Shown here: piece by piece, positions 53,837 to 63,314 of the stretch
Position numbering within the stretch: position 1 is the stretch's first letter
Layout: every line of letters begins with the position of its first letter
Assembly: GCF_000721605.1 (NCBI RefSeq)
Contig: NZ_JOIZ01000006.1
Span: 124,001-188,000, forward strand
Direction: 5' to 3'
Length of the DNA stretch: 64,000 nt
Origin: Streptomyces sp. NRRL S-37
GTDB lineage: Bacteria; Actinomycetota; Actinomycetes; Streptomycetales; Streptomycetaceae
Notes under the pieces: model-generated
What the model was told of the DNA's origin: nothing
The model's input: the letters and a program-made list of their open reading frames with translations, nothing else
The model's database searches: none
Made by a program: the position numbers and the translations under genes

Positions 53837-55627
53837 TCAGGGTTTCGGGACGGTCACCCCGCGGGCCGTGAGTTCGGCCACGAGGGGGTGGGGCGGGTCC
53901 TGACGGGTACGGAGACTCATCCGCAAGGGCACCCTGGCGGTCTTCAGGGACGGCAGTTCGAACAGGGCGGTGCAGTCCTCGAGGGCGTAGCAGTGGGAGA
54001 GGTCGATCCTGACGAGGCCGGGCATGCCGGTCACGGCGCCGATGTCCTCCAGCTCGGTCAGATGGGCGACGTCCAGGGTGCGGAGCTGCTTCTGGCCCGC
54101 CAGGCGGGAGAGGTCCTTCCAGGACATGTGACCCACCGCGAGCTTCTCGAAGGGCCCGGCGGGGATGTCCGTCACCCGTGAGCACTCCGAGAGGTACAGG
54201 GTCCGCAGCCCCTCGCACGTGCCCAGGGCGCGCAGCGACTTCAGGGCCGGCAGCCGGCGGAGGACCACCTCGGACGCCGGGGAGCCGGCCAGGCCGTCGA
54301 CGTTCCCGAGGGCGTGGCATTCGTCCACGTACAGCTTGTCCAGTGACGGGAGGCCGCCGAGGTGGTCGAGGTCGGTCAGGGAGGGGCAGTTCTCGATGCG
54401 CAGCTTGCACAGTGCGGGCAGGCCGCCGAGGTCACCGGGGGAGCGCAGCAGGCGGCACCCGCTGACCTGCAACTCGGTCAGGCGGGGGAGGCTGCCCAGA
54501 GCCTCCAGACTGTGCAGCCGGTTGCACCCGACGACGTACAGGCGTTCGAGGCGGGGCAGGGTGGCGAGGGCGGAGAAGTCCCTCAGCGCGGCGCAGTCCT
54601 CGAGGCTCACCGACACCAGGGTGGCGAGTTCCTTGGCGTCCTCGAGAGACGTGATCCGCTCGCACCCGCGGATCGTCAGTGAACTCATCCGCGTCAGGTG
54701 GGACACCGCGCTCACGTCGGTCAGTTCGGGGCAGCCCTCGATGCGGACCCTCTGGAGGTGGGGGTGCGCGCCGAGTCCGTCGACCGTCCTCAGCCGGGGG
54801 CAGTCCTCGATCACCAGGCGGCTGAGGGCGGTCAGCGCGTCGATGCCCCGCAGACTGCGCAGTTGGCCGCAGTTGCGCAGGTCCAGCTCGGTGACCGCGG
54901 GGACGTCGTGCAGCCCGGCCAGGTCACGGATGCCGGTCCAGCCGAGGTCGAGGACGGTGAGCCGGGTCAGCCCGGACAACTGCCGTGTGTCCTTGAAGGA
55001 CCGGCAGCCGCGGAGTGTCAGCTTCTCCAGAACGGGGAACGCCGCGTCGAACCCCTGAGTGGAACGCACCCTGGTCATGCTCAGGTCCAGCTCACGCAGC
55101 CGGCTCAGCGTCAGCAGCGGTGTGACGTCCTCCACGGTCCGGCACCGGCGCAGGCCGAGCCGGGTCAGTGCGGTGAGGCGGCCCAGGGGTGCGAGGTCCT
55201 CGACGCCCGTGCAGCCGTTCAGGTCGAGACCGGTCAGTCCGGTGAGGGCGCCGAGTTCGGTGAGGTCCGTCACCTCCTTGCAGCGGTCGATCTCCAGCGT
55301 GCGGAGCGTGGTGAGGTGGCGCAGGCCCCGGAGCGACGTCATGCGGCGCAGCCGCAGCCCGGTCCGTTCCTCCTGGGCGAAGGCCGGGGCGAGCAGATGC
55401 TCGCAGAAGCCGTCCGGGTCGGCGGCCGTCGGCCATAACCGCAGCAGCGCGTCGGAGCTGTACGCGGCGGTCGGTGTGAACCGGGCGGCCAGTTCGAGCG
55501 CCTCCCCGCCGTCGCTGATCAAGACGAGTTCCCGGATGGCCTTGCGGGCGCCGGCCTGCTTCGCAAGGCCCAAGTGGCTGCGATATTCGTCGAGTTGTGC
55601 GGTGGATCCGTGGGTGTCCGAGGTCAT
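53837..55627 (-). CDS. Free-standing leucine-rich-repeat protein
   Basis: The 596-residue protein consists almost wholly of about twenty leucine-rich repeats of the cysteine-containing type, with units such as LTGLTGLDLNGCTGVEDLAP and LPALCKLRIENCPSLTDLDH. A short N-terminal helical cap (about 1-90) contains AGARKAIRELVLISDGGEAL. There is no signal peptide, membrane helix or ATPase domain, so it is a cytoplasmic binding scaffold of unknown partner. Similar repeats in Streptomyces are usually the C-terminal part of STAND ATPases; here the effector part is absent. ATG 55627 is the start. Confidence 0.88.
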   Translation of the reverse strand: MTSDTHGSTAQLDEYRSHLGLAKQAGARKAIRELVLISDGGEALELAARFTPTAAYSSDALLRLWPTAADPDGFCEHLLAPAFAQEERTGLRLRRMTSLRGLRHLTTLRTLEIDRCKEVTDLTELGALTGLTGLDLNGCTGVEDLAPLGRLTALTRLGLRRCRTVEDVTPLLTLSRLRELDLSMTRVRSTQGFDAAFPVLEKLTLRGCRSFKDTRQLSGLTRLTVLDLGWTGIRDLAGLHDVPAVTELDLRNCGQLRSLRGIDALTALSRLVIEDCPRLRTVDGLGAHPHLQRVRIEGCPELTDVSAVSHLTRMSSLTIRGCERITSLEDAKELATLVSVSLEDCAALRDFSALATLPRLERLYVVGCNRLHSLEALGSLPRLTELQVSGCRLLRSPGDLGGLPALCKLRIENCPSLTDLDHLGGLPSLDKLYVDECHALGNVDGLAGSPASEVVLRRLPALKSLRALGTCEGLRTLYLSECSRVTDIPAGPFEKLAVGHMSWKDLSRLAGQKQLRTLDVAHLTELEDIGAVTGMPGLVRIDLSHCYALEDCTALFELPSLKTARVPLRMSLRTRQDPPHPLVAELTARGVTVPKP

Positions 55628-55755
55628 GGGGCGGACAGTAGGGGAGGAAGGTGACCACGCCGTGTCCGCGGCCCGCCCGACGGGAGGGGCGGAACAGAAT
55701 GACGGGCGTCCGGGGTGCGGGCGTGGAGGGCCCCGCGCCTCATAGGGTGGAACCC

Positions 55756-56613
55756 ATGACGGAACTCCCCGACCGGCGTCTGCTGCTGGTGCACGCCCAC
55801 CCGGACGACGAGTCGATCAACAACGGCGCGACCATGGCGCGGTACGCCGCCGAGGGCGCCCATGTGACGCTGGTCACCTGCACGCTCGGTGAGCGGGGCG
55901 AGGTCATCCCGCCCGGACTGAGGCACCTGAGCGGGGCCGCCCTCGGCGGACACCGGCTCGGGGAGCTGAAGGACGCGATGCGGGCGCTGGGGGTCGAGGA
56001 CGTCCGGCTGCTCGGCGGGGCCGGGCGGTACTGCGACTCCGGGATGATGGGGCTCCCCGACAACGACGACCCCGGCTGCTTCTGGCAGGCCGACGTCGAC
56101 CGGGCGGCGGGGCTGCTCGCCGAGGTGATCCTCGAGATCCGCCCCCAGGTCCTCGTCACCTACGACGACGACGGCGGTTACGGCCACCCCGACCACATCC
56201 AGGCCCACCGCGTCGCCATGCGCGCCGTCGAGCTCGCCGCCGACGGAGGGTGGGACATCCCCAAGGTCTACTGGAACCGGGTGCCCCGCTCCGTCGCCGA
56301 GCAGGCCTTCGCCCGCCTCGACGGCGACCTGCCCGGCCTGCCCTTCGAGAAGGCGGCCGCCGTCGGCGACGTACCGGGTGTCGTCGACGACGAGCAGATC
56401 ACCACCGCGATCGACGGCACCGCGTACGCCGCCGCCAAGGCCGCTGCGATGCGCGCCCACGCCACCCAGATCACCGTGGCCGAACCGTACTTCGTGCTCT
56501 CCAACGAACTCGCCCAGCCGCTCTTCACCACCGAGTACTACGAGCTGGTGCGCGGCGGGCGTCCCGGAGAGCGGGAGGGCGACCTGTTCGCCGGGATCGG
56601 GGAGGCGCCGTGA
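55756..56613 (+). CDS. mshB: Mycothiol deacetylase MshB (GlcNAc-inositol deacetylase)
   Basis: The 285-residue zinc enzyme removes acetate from GlcNAc-inositol in mycothiol synthesis. The PIG-L-type metal motif VHAHPDDES (His15, Asp18) is followed by the third histidine in [12 protein letters not shown]. MshB-specific features include [20 protein letters not shown] and [11 protein letters not shown] 55756 was chosen over earlier frame starts because the family sequence begins there and a GGGTGGAA ribosome-like site precedes it. The stop overlaps the next gene's GTG (GTGA), so the two are co-translated. Confidence 0.95.
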   Translation: MTELPDRRLLLVHAHPDDESINNGATMARYAAEGAHVTLVTCTLGERGEVIPPGLRHLSGAALGGHRLGELKDAMRALGVEDVRLLGGAGRYCDSGMMGLPDNDDPGCFWQADVDRAAGLLAEVILEIRPQVLVTYDDDGGYGHPDHIQAHRVAMRAVELAADGGWDIPKVYWNRVPRSVAEQAFARLDGDLPGLPFEKAAAVGDVPGVVDDEQITTAIDGTAYAAAKAAAMRAHATQITVAEPYFVLSNELAQPLFTTEYYELVRGGRPGEREGDLFAGIGEAP

Positions 56614-57023
56614 GCGACCGGTCGCCCTCCGTGCTCGCCCAGCCGCTGCGACCGCCCTCCGCGGGGCGGGTCGTCGCCTGCCTGGGGCTGTTCCTGCTCG
56701 GCGCCGTGGTCGGTACGGCCGGGGCGCTGGTGCAGCCCGCGTGGTTCCCCGGCGGGCTGCTGCTCGCCCTCGCCGCCGAGGCGGGGCTGGTCCTGGGGGC
56801 CACCCGCGCGCTCCGCAGCCGGGCCGGGGGCGGCTGGGCCGCCGGCGGCTGGACCCTCGTCGTCATCCTGCTCACCACCAGCCGCCCGGAAGGCGACTTC
56901 CTGTTCGCCGCGGGCGGCGGCTCCTATCTCTTCCTCCTCGGCGGCATCGCCGTGGCTGTGATCTGCGCCACCCTCTTCTCCGGACGGCAACCGGACGGCC
57001 CTCCCGCCCGACTTGGCAAGTGA
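56610..57023 (+). CDS. DUF6113-like four-helix membrane protein
   Basis: The 137-residue protein begins at GTG 56610, overlapping the mshB stop codon. It has four hydrophobic helices ([74 protein letters not shown]). Small membrane proteins of this type regularly follow mshB in Streptomyces; their function is unknown. A short stem (GTGACGT/ACGTCAC, 57020-57044) overlaps its end. Confidence 0.8.
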   Translation: MSDRSPSVLAQPLRPPSAGRVVACLGLFLLGAVVGTAGALVQPAWFPGGLLLALAAEAGLVLGATRALRSRAGGGWAAGGWTLVVILLTTSRPEGDFLFAAGGGSYLFLLGGIAVAVICATLFSGRQPDGPPARLGK

Positions 57024-57217
57024 CGTACCACTTCGCCACGTCACGGGCGTGCGGGTCCGGTGTGGGTTTCCCCGGCGGTACTGGGATACGGGCCGGACAG
57101 GGCCAGTAAGGTGGTGCGCGCCGCCGAGCCTCCCTCGAACCCTCGGCTTCGCCCGAGCTGGGAGGACTCCCACCGTGAGGTCGTGACGGGCGGCGGAGCC
57201 AACCGGGAGAACCTGCC

Positions 57218-59473
57218 TTGAGTCGTGAAACTGACACTCCGTCCTCCGGGCCCGACGGGCGCGGCGGAGCCGCCTACCCGTCGGGCACGCCGCCCTACGG
57301 GATTCCGGCGATTCCGGACGCGGGTACGGACGCGGGCCGTTCGGCCGCGCGGCCGGAGGAACGCAAGACCGAGACCACGCTGACCACGCGGGTCCGCATC
57401 AACATCCCCGGATCGCGGCCCATTCCGCCGGTCGTCGTCCGCAAGCCCGTCGCGGACGCGGAGGGCAAGAGCGGCACCACCGACGCCGAGGCGGCGGCGC
57501 CGTCCCCGGCTCCGGCCGCCGACGTGGCCGAGTCTCCCGCCCAGCCCGCACAGCCCGACGGGTCCGACCGGCCGGCGGCCGAGGAGAAGCCGGCCAGCGA
57601 CTGGTTCGCGCCGCGCAAGTCGGGCGGGGGCAAGGGCGGTCCGGCCGGCGGCTCCGCCAACGGCGCGGGCGCGCCGAGCGGTTCGGGCCCCGCCGCGGGC
57701 GGCGCCCCGAAGGCCCCTTCCGCGCCCGGTGGCGCGCGGCCGGGCGGCGGCGTCGGCTCCACGGGCGCGCCGGGCGGTTCCCTTCCCGGCGGCACGCGGG
57801 GCTCCGGACCCACCGGCGCGACCGGTGCGACCGGCGGACCCGTGGCCCCCGGGCACGGTGGCGGCACCGGCTCCTTCGACGTGACCGAGGCACTGGCCGC
57901 CGGGCCCGCGGGCCCCGGCACCCGTCCGGGGACGGGGCACGGCGACGAGCCGCGCCGCGACGACCTGCCGTTCTTCGCGGACGAGGCGCCCCGGCCCGGC
58001 CGGCGCGGCCCGCAGGGCCCCACGGGCCCGACCACCGGGCCGGCGACCGGCTCGAGTCCGGTCGCCCGCCAGACGGGCAAGGGCTCCGGCGCTCCCGCCG
58101 TCCCCGGCGGTTCGGGCCTCCCCGCCCTCCCGGTCCGCCCCGGTGCCCAGTCCGGTCAGGCGGGTCAGGCGGGTCAGGCGGGCCGGAGTGCCCCCGCACG
58201 CCCGGCACGCCCCGGCGCCCAGGCGTCCCAGGGCGCCCCCGCCGGCTTCACCGGCCAGGGCGGCGGCCCCGGCGCCCCCGGCGGCGGTCTGAGCGACGAC
58301 ACCGCGATCCTCACCCCGCAGCGGCCCGCCCAGCCCGGCACCCCGGGCTACGGCCCCCGCCACGACAACGTCTCCGGGCACACCGTCACCAGCGGCATCC
58401 CGGTCGTCCCGCCGGGCGCGGACTTCAACGCCCCCGGCACCCCGGCCGACGGCCCGCGGCCGCACACGCCCCCGAAGCTGCCCGAGCCGGTCTCCACGCC
58501 CCCGGCGAGCTCCTCGAAGCCGGCGAAGAAGAAGGGGCGCAACAAGCTCGTCCTGCTCTGCGGCTGCGTGGTCCTCCTCGCCGGTGTCGCCTACGGCGCC
58601 GGACTGCTGATGAACCGCTCCGACGTCCCGAAGGGCACCACCGTGCTCGGCGTCGACATCGGCGGCGGCACCCGCGACGAGGCCGTGAAGAAGCTCGACG
58701 CGGCCCTCGACGACCGGCTGAACCAGCCGCTGAAGCTGTCGGTCGGTGGTAAGACCGTCGAGCTGGAGCCGGACAACGCGGGCCTGCAGTTCGACACCGA
58801 CGCCACCGTCGGCGGGGCCGCGGGCAGCGACTACAACCCGGTCAACGTGATCGGCTCCCTCATCGGCAACGAACGCGTCGTCGAGCCGGTCATGCCCGTC
58901 GACGAGGAGAAGCTGCAGGCCGCCCTGGAGGCCGCCGCGGGCGGCTCCGGCTCGATGGTCGAGGGCTCGATCAAGTTCGAGTCCGGCAAGGCCGTCCCGG
59001 TGTACCCCAAGGGCGGCCAGGGCATCGACGTCGCCAAGGCGGCCGACGTGGTGGCGGAGGCGTACCGCACCCAGGTCGAGACCGGGAAGTCCGCCACGGT
59101 GAACGTCCCGACGACCGCCCAGCAGCCGAAGGTCACCAAGGCCGAGGTCGACCGGATGATGAAGGAGTTCGCCGAGCCGGCGATGTCGGGCATCGCGACC
59201 GTGCAGACCGACGCGGCGCACTCGGTCCCGCTGAGCCCCGAGAACTCGCTGTGGAAGTTCCTCGGGGTCCAGGCCGTCGACGGCAAGCTGGCGGAGAAGC
59301 CCGACCTGAAGGCCCTGGAGGAGCTGTACGGCCAGGCGTTCGACGGGGTCCTCATCACCCGGGGCAACGGCAAGAAGACGCCGGTCACCCCCCAGGACGT
59401 CTACGGCGCCCTGCGCCTGGCGCTGACCAGCAAGACCGACCGCGTCGCCGTCATCGACACGGACCCGAGCTGA
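57218..59473 (+). CDS. Proline/glycine-rich membrane protein with peptidoglycan-binding-like domain
   Basis: The 751-residue protein starts at TTG 57218. The first 430 residues are a low-complexity cytoplasmic region rich in Pro, Gly and Ala (PAGGAPKAPS and QAGQAGQAGRS stretches), followed by one transmembrane helix (LVLLCGCVVLLAGVAYGAGL, about 445-464). The external part (about 480-750) resembles the PF12229-type putative peptidoglycan-binding domain (VLGVDIGGGTRDEAVKKLDA, LEPDNAGLQFDTDATV). This is a VanW-like neighbour domain used by cell-wall proteins. It probably anchors or organises cell-wall metabolism; no catalytic residues are evident. Confidence 0.85.
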   Translation: MSRETDTPSSGPDGRGGAAYPSGTPPYGIPAIPDAGTDAGRSAARPEERKTETTLTTRVRINIPGSRPIPPVVVRKPVADAEGKSGTTDAEAAAPSPAPAADVAESPAQPAQPDGSDRPAAEEKPASDWFAPRKSGGGKGGPAGGSANGAGAPSGSGPAAGGAPKAPSAPGGARPGGGVGSTGAPGGSLPGGTRGSGPTGATGATGGPVAPGHGGGTGSFDVTEALAAGPAGPGTRPGTGHGDEPRRDDLPFFADEAPRPGRRGPQGPTGPTTGPATGSSPVARQTGKGSGAPAVPGGSGLPALPVRPGAQSGQAGQAGQAGRSAPARPARPGAQASQGAPAGFTGQGGGPGAPGGGLSDDTAILTPQRPAQPGTPGYGPRHDNVSGHTVTSGIPVVPPGADFNAPGTPADGPRPHTPPKLPEPVSTPPASSSKPAKKKGRNKLVLLCGCVVLLAGVAYGAGLLMNRSDVPKGTTVLGVDIGGGTRDEAVKKLDAALDDRLNQPLKLSVGGKTVELEPDNAGLQFDTDATVGGAAGSDYNPVNVIGSLIGNERVVEPVMPVDEEKLQAALEAAAGGSGSMVEGSIKFESGKAVPVYPKGGQGIDVAKAADVVAEAYRTQVETGKSATVNVPTTAQQPKVTKAEVDRMMKEFAEPAMSGIATVQTDAAHSVPLSPENSLWKFLGVQAVDGKLAEKPDLKALEELYGQAFDGVLITRGNGKKTPVTPQDVYGALRLALTSKTDRVAVIDTDPS

Positions 59474-59485
59474 CGCGACGTCCAA

Positions 59486-59520
59486 AAGCGGGCGCCCGGT
59501 GATCCACCGGGCGCCCGCTT
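59486..59520. terminator. Bidirectional terminator between convergent genes
   Basis: A perfect 16-bp stem (AAGCGGGCGCCCGGTG with its complement) around a 3-base loop lies between the two convergent stop codons, with A and T runs on both sides, so it can serve both strands. Confidence 0.92.
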
Positions 59521-59521
59521 C

Positions 59522-60394
59522 CTAGTTGAGCAGTGCCCGCGCCGCCTGCGCCTGGCCCCGGATCCGTTCCGCCGCCGGCCCGTCCACCGCCGCCACCGTC
59601 TCCGCGTACGCCTCCAGCTCCCGCGCGCCGTCCCGGAAGTCACCGCGCCGCACCAGCAGCTGCGCCCGCTCGTAGCGCAGCCGTGCCGGGTGCGAGGGGA
59701 GCAGCAGGGACAGGTCCACCGCCCACAGCCCCACACCGGAGTGCTCGGGACGCGCCGCCGACCACGCCCGGACGTTGTTCAGGATCCGCAGGACGACGTC
59801 CAGCGTCCCCGCCGGCGTCAGCATCGACGCGTCCAGCGGCGCCCCCGTCGCCCCGGTGACCAGCAGCTCCGCGTCGGCGCCGGTCAGCACCCGGCCCCCG
59901 TCGAAGGGGTCGGCGAGCACCTGCCCCTCCGCCTCCCCGAAGCCGACGACGAAGTGCCCCGGCAGCGCCACCCCGTACACCGGCGCACCCGCCCGCCGGG
60001 CCACCTCCATCCACACCACCGACAGCAGGATCGGCAGCCCGCGCCGCCGCCGCACCACCTCGTGCAGCAGCGACGACTCCAGCCGCCGGTAGTCGTCCGG
60101 AACGCCGTGGAAGCCGTACCGCTCGCCCAGCAGCTCCCGCAGCGCCCGCGCCCACGCGTACGGCGAACCGGGCCGGTAGGGCAGCTCACCGGCCAGCCGG
60201 TCCAGCTCCACCTCCACGGCGTCCATGCCCGCCTCGTCCAGCGTGCCGTCCGCCTCCGCGCCGACCAGCAGGCACAGCGTGGTCAGGTCCGGCCGCTCGC
60301 AGCGGGCCTCCTCGGCGAACCGCCGGCGCAGTTCGGCGGAGCGCTCGGGCGACGGGGGGCGTGGAGCGCGCATACCCGGTTCGTGCCCGCTCAC
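59522..60394 (-). CDS. SirB1/transglutaminase-like protein
   Basis: The 290-residue protein resembles the SirB1 family: a transglutaminase-like fold region (SLLHEVVRRRRGLPILLSVV, GVALPGHFVVGF, DPFDGGRVL) followed by a C-terminal TPR-like helical part (LNNVRAWSAARP, ARLRYERAQLLVRRGDFRDG). The classical transglutaminase cysteine is replaced (RRRRGLPI), so a binding rather than catalytic role is likely. Its ATG overlaps the stop of the upstream acetyltransferase gene by 4 bases, implying co-translation. An alternative start is ATG 60373, seven residues later. Confidence 0.85.
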   Translation of the reverse strand: MSGHEPGMRAPRPPSPERSAELRRRFAEEARCERPDLTTLCLLVGAEADGTLDEAGMDAVEVELDRLAGELPYRPGSPYAWARALRELLGERYGFHGVPDDYRRLESSLLHEVVRRRRGLPILLSVVWMEVARRAGAPVYGVALPGHFVVGFGEAEGQVLADPFDGGRVLTGADAELLVTGATGAPLDASMLTPAGTLDVVLRILNNVRAWSAARPEHSGVGLWAVDLSLLLPSHPARLRYERAQLLVRRGDFRDGARELEAYAETVAAVDGPAAERIRGQAQAARALLN

Positions 60395-61413
60395 GGCGCT
60401 CCCTCACCCGCCGGAGCCGACGATTCCGGAGCGCGGTGGTGGTGGTACGCGTGGTGTGCGGCGAAGCCCATGCGGTCGTACAGCGCCCGTGCCCCGGCGT
60501 TGTCCTCCTCGACCTGGAGCCAGGCCGCCGAGGCGCCCTCGTCCAGCGCCCGCCGGGCCAGCGCCGCCATCACGGCCGTCGCCAGCCCTCGCCGCCGCCG
60601 CGCCGGGTCCACCTCGACCGCCGCGAACCCGGCCCACCGCCCGTCCACGACACACCGCCCGATGGCGGCCGGAGCGTCGTCGCCGGGCACGGTCGCGAAC
60701 CACACCGAAGGCCCGCTCCCCAGCACCCGCAGGGCCACCTCGCCCACCCCCTTGCGCCGGTACCGGGCCAGCCACGCCTCGTCGGCCTCCCGCGACAGCA
60801 CGACCCCGGACGGCTCCCCGCCCAGGTCGGCGACCGGCGCCAGCGGACCCGTCCACAGCTCGGCGGTCACCTCCCGCACCCAGCCCCGCCGCTCCAGCTC
60901 CGCGCAGAGCGGCTCCTGCGCCCCCTCGGCGCCGGTCGCGGTCTGCACGTACGCGGGCAGCCCCCGCGCGGCGTACCAGCGGCGTACGGCCGTCAGCGCG
61001 TCGTCCAGCGGCACGCCCGGGTCGCCGAGCGGCAGGACGGAGTTGGCCCGCCGCGTGAACCCTTCGGCGGCGCGCAGCTCCCACTCGCCCAGCCGCTCGT
61101 TCTCCACTGGCCGCCACGCCCGCGCGGAGACCCGGGCCAGCTCCTCGTACGAGGCCGCCGGACCCCGGCGCCGCGCCGGGGCGGACGGGACTACCTTGCC
61201 CGCGACCAGCGAGGACTCCGCGATGCGGACACTCTCGCCGTTCTTCCTTGTGATCCGCAGCACACCGTTGTCCCATGATGTGAGAACACCGACCGTGTCG
61301 GTGAACCTCTCACCCGAGGGGCCATGTTCGATCAAGCACCGTACGGAGACCCGTTTTCCCACGTCAGCAGTGGTGATACGGACCTCGAGGCGCCCGGCGG
61401 CAGAGATTTCCAC
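60391..61413 (-). CDS. GNAT-family N-acetyltransferase
   Basis: The 340-residue protein has an N-terminal barrel-like domain (about 1-75, RLEVRITTADVGKRVSVRCL and LRITRKNGESVRIAESSL), then a double GNAT region ending in the acetyl-CoA motif VDPARRRRGLATAVMAAL (motif A, Q/R-x-x-G-x-A) and the C-terminal DNAGARALYDRMGFA. The substrate is unknown. Start GTG 61413 has a weak ribosome site. It is the first gene of a two-gene operon with the SirB1-like protein and is divergent from fdxA. Confidence 0.9.
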   Translation of the reverse strand: MEISAAGRLEVRITTADVGKRVSVRCLIEHGPSGERFTDTVGVLTSWDNGVLRITRKNGESVRIAESSLVAGKVVPSAPARRRGPAASYEELARVSARAWRPVENERLGEWELRAAEGFTRRANSVLPLGDPGVPLDDALTAVRRWYAARGLPAYVQTATGAEGAQEPLCAELERRGWVREVTAELWTGPLAPVADLGGEPSGVVLSREADEAWLARYRRKGVGEVALRVLGSGPSVWFATVPGDDAPAAIGRCVVDGRWAGFAAVEVDPARRRRGLATAVMAALARRALDEGASAAWLQVEEDNAGARALYDRMGFAAHHAYHHHRAPESSAPAGEGAP

Positions 61414-61553
61414 AGGTCAGTTCACCCCTCCTGTTCGGATCATGCCCAAGAACGGAGATACTAGGGGCGGGCATCGACGACGCCGCGCTCCCGCGCGCCA
61501 GGCGGCGGAGCCTGAGGAGGCCCGCCAGCGCCCTATCGAGGAGGAACGACAGC

Positions 61554-61871
61554 GTGACCTACGTCATCGCGCAGCCTTGTGTCGACGTGAAGGACAAGGC
61601 GTGCATCGAGGAGTGCCCGGTCGACTGCATCTACGAGGGCCAGCGGTCCTTGTACATCCACCCGGACGAATGCGTCGACTGTGGTGCCTGTGAGCCGGTC
61701 TGCCCGGTCGAGGCGATCTTCTACGAGGACGACACTCCGGAGGAGTGGAAGGACTACTACAAGGCGAACGTCGAGTTCTTCGACGAGCTCGGCTCGCCCG
61801 GCGGCGCCAGCAAGCTGGGTCTGATCGAGCGGGACCACCCGTTCATCGCCGCGCTGCCGCCGCAGGCGTAG
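61554..61871 (+). CDS. fdxA: 7Fe ferredoxin FdxA
   Basis: The 105-residue ferredoxin starts at GTG 61554 after GAGGAACGA. Cysteines match the 7Fe type: PCVDVKDKACIEECPVDCIY for the [3Fe-4S] side and CVDCGACEPVCP for the [4Fe-4S] side. The C-terminal extension (EEWKDYYKANVEFFDELGSP and the PFIAALPP end) is typical of actinobacterial FdxA. It carries electrons in oxidative metabolism. A strong terminator separates it from the aminotransferase downstream. Confidence 0.95.
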   Translation: MTYVIAQPCVDVKDKACIEECPVDCIYEGQRSLYIHPDECVDCGACEPVCPVEAIFYEDDTPEEWKDYYKANVEFFDELGSPGGASKLGLIERDHPFIAALPPQA

Positions 61872-61910
61872 CCGTCCCGCCGGAGACGGCCCCGCATCGA
61901 CGTGCCGCCC

Positions 61911-61953
61911 CGGTCCCGTACGGTCCGATCCTCCCGATCGCCGTACGGGACCG
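61911..61953 (+). terminator. Terminator between fdxA and the aminotransferase gene
   Basis: CGGTCCCGTACGG pairs perfectly with CCGTACGGGACCG over 13 bp, and an inner CGATC/GATCG stem extends it. Confidence 0.82.
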
Positions 61954-61982
61954 AGGCGTTTACCGGATCAGAAAGTGAGCCC

Positions 61983-63086
61983 GTGACCGTGTCCGCAGTC
62001 TCCGACCGGCTGCCCGTCTTCCCCTGGGACAAGCTGGAGCCGTACAAGAAGACGGCCGCCGCGCACCCCGACGGCATCGTCGACCTCTCGGTCGGCACCC
62101 CCGTCGACCCGGTGCCCGAGCCCGTCCAGAAGGCCCTGATCGCCGCGGCGGACTCACCGGGCTACCCCACGGTCTGGGGCACGCCGGAACTGCGCGACGC
62201 GCTCACCCGCTGGACGGAGCGCCGGCTGGGCGCCCGCGGGGTCACCCACCACCACGTCCTGCCGGTCGTCGGCTCCAAGGAACTGGTCGCCTGGCTCCCC
62301 ACCCAGCTCGGACTCGGCCCCGGCGACCAGGTCGCCTTCCCGCGCCTGGCCTACCCGACGTACGAGGTCGGCGCCCGCCTCGCCCGCGCGGACCACGTGG
62401 CGTACGACGACCCCACCGAGCTGGACCCGGCGAACCTGAAGCTGCTCTGGCTGAACTCCCCGTCCAACCCGACGGGCCGGGTGCTGTCCAAGGAGGAGCT
62501 GACGAGGATCGTCGCCTGGGCCCGCGAGCACGGCGTCCTCGTCCTCTCCGACGAGTGCTACATCGAGCTGGGCTGGGAGGCCGACCCGGTCTCGGTGCTG
62601 CACCCCGACGTCAACGGCGGGTCGTACGACGGGATCGTCGCGGTCCACTCCCTGTCCAAGCGGTCCAACCTCGCCGGTTACCGCGCCGCGTTCCTGGCCG
62701 GCGACCCGGCGGTCCTCGGTCCGCTGCTGCAGATCCGCAAGCACGGCGGGATGATGACCTCCGCGCCGACCCAGGCGGCCGTGGTCGCGGCCCTGGGCGA
62801 CGACGAGCACGTCCGCGTCCAGCGGGAGCGCTACGCGGCCCGCCGCACCGCCCTGCGCGAGGCCCTGCTGGGGCACGGCTTCCGCATCGAGCACAGCGAG
62901 GCCAGCCTCTACCTGTGGGCGACCCGCGACGAGTCCTGCTGGACCACGGTCGCCCACCTCGCCGACCGGGGCATCCTGGTCGCCCCCGGCGACTTCTACG
63001 GCCCCGCGGGCGAGAAGTTCGTCCGCGTGGCCCTCACCGCGACGGACGAACGCGTCCAGGCCGCGGTGACCCGCCTGACACCCTGA
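61983..63086 (+). CDS. dapC: Succinyldiaminopimelate transaminase-type aminotransferase (class I/II)
   Basis: The 367-residue PLP enzyme starts at GTG 61983 (or GTG 61989, two codons later). It begins RLPVFPWDKLEPYKKTAA with DGIVDLSVGTPVDP, features of the actinobacterial DapC family. PLP-binding residues include NSPSNPTG and the lysine in VHSLSKRSNLAGYR. It catalyses the aminotransfer step of the succinylase lysine/diaminopimelate pathway, supplying the cell wall. The fdxA-dapC pairing is common in Streptomyces. Confidence 0.9.
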   Translation: MTVSAVSDRLPVFPWDKLEPYKKTAAAHPDGIVDLSVGTPVDPVPEPVQKALIAAADSPGYPTVWGTPELRDALTRWTERRLGARGVTHHHVLPVVGSKELVAWLPTQLGLGPGDQVAFPRLAYPTYEVGARLARADHVAYDDPTELDPANLKLLWLNSPSNPTGRVLSKEELTRIVAWAREHGVLVLSDECYIELGWEADPVSVLHPDVNGGSYDGIVAVHSLSKRSNLAGYRAAFLAGDPAVLGPLLQIRKHGGMMTSAPTQAAVVAALGDDEHVRVQRERYAARRTALREALLGHGFRIEHSEASLYLWATRDESCWTTVAHLADRGILVAPGDFYGPAGEKFVRVALTATDERVQAAVTRLTP

Positions 63087-63160
63087 GCCGGCCGGCCTGA
63101 CTGCGGACCCGCCTGCCCCGGCCTGGCTGTGGGCAGTCGTTCCGCAGGGCGATGGGGGTA

Positions 63161-63207
63161 CCTCCCATGCCTTTCGGGCAATGGGGGAGGGTGGGCACAG
63201 CCCACCA
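63161..63207. repeat. Streptomyces-type GGGGTACCTCCC/GGGGGAGG intergenic hairpin
   Basis: CCTCCCATGCC pairs with GGCA-ATGGGGGAGG across a 4-base loop, followed immediately by a GGTGGGC/GCCCACC stem. Hairpins with this TACCTCCC/GGGGAGG wording are dispersed in Streptomyces intergenic regions, often after genes, and may terminate dapC transcription. Confidence 0.65.
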
Positions 63208-63250
63208 ACGCCGGGCCACCGCCCGGCACACGTTCACCGCACCGACGTGA

Positions 63251-63287
63251 ACGACGGGGCCTGGGAACACACCCCAGACCCCGTCGT
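63251..63287 (-). terminator. Terminator downstream of the small secreted protein gene
   Basis: ACGACGGGG and CTGGG pair with CCCAG and CCCCGTCGT around a 7-base loop, 28 bases after the stop codon of the leftward gene at 63315. Confidence 0.75.
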
Positions 63288-63314
63288 CGTGACAGGCCGG
63301 CCGCAGGCCAGGCC

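Noticed and set aside
53745..53903. Short rightward ORF after the truncated HTH gene beginning MTIASDD
   Set aside because: It overlaps the end of the leucine-rich-repeat gene on the other strand and has no ribosome site; possibly a remnant.
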